DNA from: Clostridiales bacterium UBA929
GTDB taxonomy: Bacteria; Bacillota; Clostridia; Oscillospirales; UBA929
Direction of reading: 5' to 3'
DNA: 7,401 bases
Assembly: GCA_002293625.1 (NCBI GenBank)
Contig: DBDP01000007.1
Coordinates: 2,435 to 9,835, forward strand
How positions within the stretch are numbered: position 1 is the stretch's first letter; every line of letters starts with the position of its first letter. The position numbers and the translations under genes were made by a program. Of the stretch, positions 5,921 to 7,401 are shown one piece after another. Under the pieces are notes generated by a model. The model saw only the letters and a program-made list of their open reading frames with translations. It was not told the DNA's origin and did not search any database.

Positions 5921-5940
5921 ATTTCACATCCTGAATAAAG

Positions 5941-5969
5941 AAAAAATGGCGTGCCGAGGGCGGCACGCC
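5941..5969 (-). terminator. Rho-independent terminator after fakA
   Basis: GGCGTGCCG (5948-5956) and CGGCACGCC (5961-5969) form a perfect 9-bp GC-rich stem with a 4-nt loop. On the minus strand the stem is followed by one A and then six T residues (5946-5941). It lies 47 nt beyond the fakA stop codon. The acetyltransferase ribosome binding site starts only 8 bp further on, so it could instead act as an attenuator in that gene's leader. Confidence 0.88.
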
Positions 5970-6016
5970 CTACGAGGTTGATTTGCCAGAGCGGCATAAC
6001 ACTCTACATACGCTGA

Positions 6017-7401
6017 CTACTCCGCCGAGATCAAGTACGCATACACCGGCTGTCCGCCGTTGATTAGATTGACTTCCGCGCCGGAACAATGGCGTTGCAC
6101 TAAGTCCAGCATGACGTTCGCGTCTTCTTCGCTCACGCCTTCGCCGTAAAACACAGTGACAAACGAGGGGGAGGCGGAGGCAATCTCGTCCACCAAACGG
6201 GTATAGACAGCCCCGGCTTCACGATGGGTGAACAGCAGTCGGTCGTTTAAGAGCGCCATATGGTCGCCTTCATGGATGGTTTGCCCGTCAAAAACCGATT
6301 CACGGGCGGCATACGTTACGGTTCCCGTCGTGACACCGGCGAACGCCGCCAGCATCGCCTCGCGGTTCTGCTCAACGTCCAGTGACGGGTCGAAGATAAG
6401 CATTGCGGACATTCCCTGCGGTACGGAGCGGGTCGGCAGCACGATCACTTCTTTTTCGGAGAGCGGAATGCACTGCTCGGCCGCCATAATGATATTTTTG
6501 TTGTTCGGCATGACAAAGACCGTCTCGCTCGGCGTCGCGTCTATCGCCCGAAGAATGTCGTCGGTGGAGGGGTTCATCGTCTGCCCGCCGGAGATGATCT
6601 CGTCGACGCCCAAATCGCGGAACACCCCCGCAATCCCGTCGCCCGCGCAGACCGCGACGAATCCGAAACGGCGTTTTGGTTCCGCCACAACGCGCCCCGT
6701 TTCTTCTTCCGGGACGGTTTCAATCACCTTCTGCGAGTGCTGCTCCCGCATATTCTCGATTTTCACGGCGGTGAGCTGCCCGTATGCCAGCGCTTCTTCC
6801 AGCGCCGAACCGGGGTTGTTGGTGTGCACGTGTACTTTAATCATGCGCTCGTCGTCCACCAGCACAAGGCTGTCACCCACCGAGCCTAAAAACGCGTTCA
6901 GCTTCCGCACGTCGCGCTCGCTGTCGCGCAGGATGATAAACTCCGTGCAGTAGCAAAAACGAATATCCTCTTCGCTGTATTCGGCAAAATTCGCTTGCTC
7001 ACGGCGTACATTCTCGCCGCCCGCTTCCGCCGTAAATGGTTGACCTCTAAGGGCGCGGAGCATTCCGTCTAAAATCACGCAGTAGCCTTTTCCGCCCGCG
7101 TCGATTACGCCGGCTTTCGCCAATACGGGGTTTTGCCGCACCGTTTCCTCCAGCGCGCGCTCCGACGCCTCCAGCGCCTCGCTAAGCACGTATTCAAACG
7201 CCGTATCTTCCGAGGCCGCGGCTGCGGCGCGTTTCGCGGCTTGGCTGGAAACGGTAAGAATCGTACCCTCGGCGGGCTTCATCACGGCGCGGTACGCGGC
7301 GTCCACGCCTTCGCGGAGCGCTGCCGCGAGCCCTGTGCCGGAAAGGGTGGCGCATTCCTTGACGCTTTTGGCGAATCCGCGGAACAGGAGCGAAAGAATC
7401 A
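6017..7401 (-). CDS. fakA: Fatty acid kinase catalytic subunit FakA (YloV/DhaL-type), 5' end outside window
   Basis: The frame is open to the right edge, giving 460 visible residues; the family is about 550 long, so roughly 90 N-terminal residues are missing. The first visible residues, ILSLLFRGFAKSVKE, fit the DhaL domain just after its usual GARGNSGV motif, and EGVDAAYRAVMKPAEGTILT follows. The GTG at 7306 is therefore an internal codon. The middle domain contains FCYCTEFIIL and IKVHVHTNNPG followed by IENMREQH. Its Cys and His-x-His resemble the zinc ligands I recall for Staphylococcus aureus FakA. The C terminus ends VNLINGGQPVYAYLISAE, typical of the family. FakA phosphorylates fatty acids held by FakB, and the acyl phosphate enters phospholipid synthesis through PlsX and PlsY. 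In many Bacillota the gene follows an Asp23-family gene (yloU), which would lie beyond the right edge. A strong terminator sits 47 nt after the stop. Confidence 0.95.
   Translation of the reverse strand, partial: ILSLLFRGFAKSVKECATLSGTGLAAALREGVDAAYRAVMKPAEGTILTVSSQAAKRAAAAASEDTAFEYVLSEALEASERALEETVRQNPVLAKAGVIDAGGKGYCVILDGMLRALRGQPFTAEAGGENVRREQANFAEYSEEDIRFCYCTEFIILRDSERDVRKLNAFLGSVGDSLVLVDDERMIKVHVHTNNPGSALEEALAYGQLTAVKIENMREQHSQKVIETVPEEETGRVVAEPKRRFGFVAVCAGDGIAGVFRDLGVDEIISGGQTMNPSTDDILRAIDATPSETVFVMPNNKNIIMAAEQCIPLSEKEVIVLPTRSVPQGMSAMLIFDPSLDVEQNREAMLAAFAGVTTGTVTYAARESVFDGQTIHEGDHMALLNDRLLFTHREAGAVYTRLVDEIASASPSFVTVFYGEGVSEEDANVMLDLVQRHCSGAEVNLINGGQPVYAYLISAE

Noticed and set aside
6228..6953. 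Long plus-strand open frame (241 codons) opposite fakA
   Set aside because: It is a Ser/Arg-rich antisense frame of a clear fakA gene, as often arises in GC-rich codon use, with no family resemblance.
1..7401. CRISPR array, rRNA, tRNA or phage genes
   Set aside because: No regularly spaced repeats, rRNA or tRNA signatures, or phage-like proteins were seen on either strand.

Overview
The window looks like chromosomal DNA from a moderately GC-rich member of the Clostridia (Bacillota). The reasons are a MazF toxin very close to Bacillus subtilis NdoA/EndoA, a fatty-acid kinase of the FakA/YloV type found in Gram-positive bacteria, strong AGGAGG-type ribosome binding sites, and GC-rich codon use. 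This placement is inferred from gene content; no rRNA or other taxonomic marker is present.

Layout, left to right. Positions 1-354 hold the 3' end of an IS4-family transposase, visibly more AT-rich than the rest. A good sigma-A-type promoter (396-424) and a hairpin-bearing leader precede a mazF toxin gene (523-924) that has no antitoxin gene beside it. Next comes an apparent two-gene operon of unknown function: a membrane-anchored coiled-coil/beta protein (1038-1679) and a zinc-ribbon protein ending in a CFI-box domain (1709-3139). All of these read on the plus strand. The remaining genes read on the minus strand: an ABC exporter half-transporter (3141-4967), an AAC(3)-like N-acetyltransferase (5129-5920), and fakA (6017 to beyond the right edge), whose 5' end is outside the window.

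The non-coding signals are as informative as the genes. The ABC gene's likely Rho-independent terminator is buried inside the convergent CFI-box gene, whose stop codon lies 1 bp from the ABC stop. A second strong minus-strand terminator hairpin sits between fakA and the acetyltransferase gene, so close to the latter that a separate promoter hardly fits. Between the acetyltransferase and ABC genes lies a 101-bp element (5021-5121) with near-perfect 13-bp terminal inverted repeats. Its interior is completely tiled by three adjacent hairpins, giving a predicted cloverleaf. This is the best candidate for something undescribed: a miniature mobile repeat or a structured RNA.

The genes do not form one obvious pathway. 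FakA serves phospholipid synthesis from exogenous fatty acids. The ABC half-transporter carries a degenerate ATPase site and would be expected to need a partner that is not adjacent. The mazF end of the window looks like accessory DNA next to an insertion sequence.
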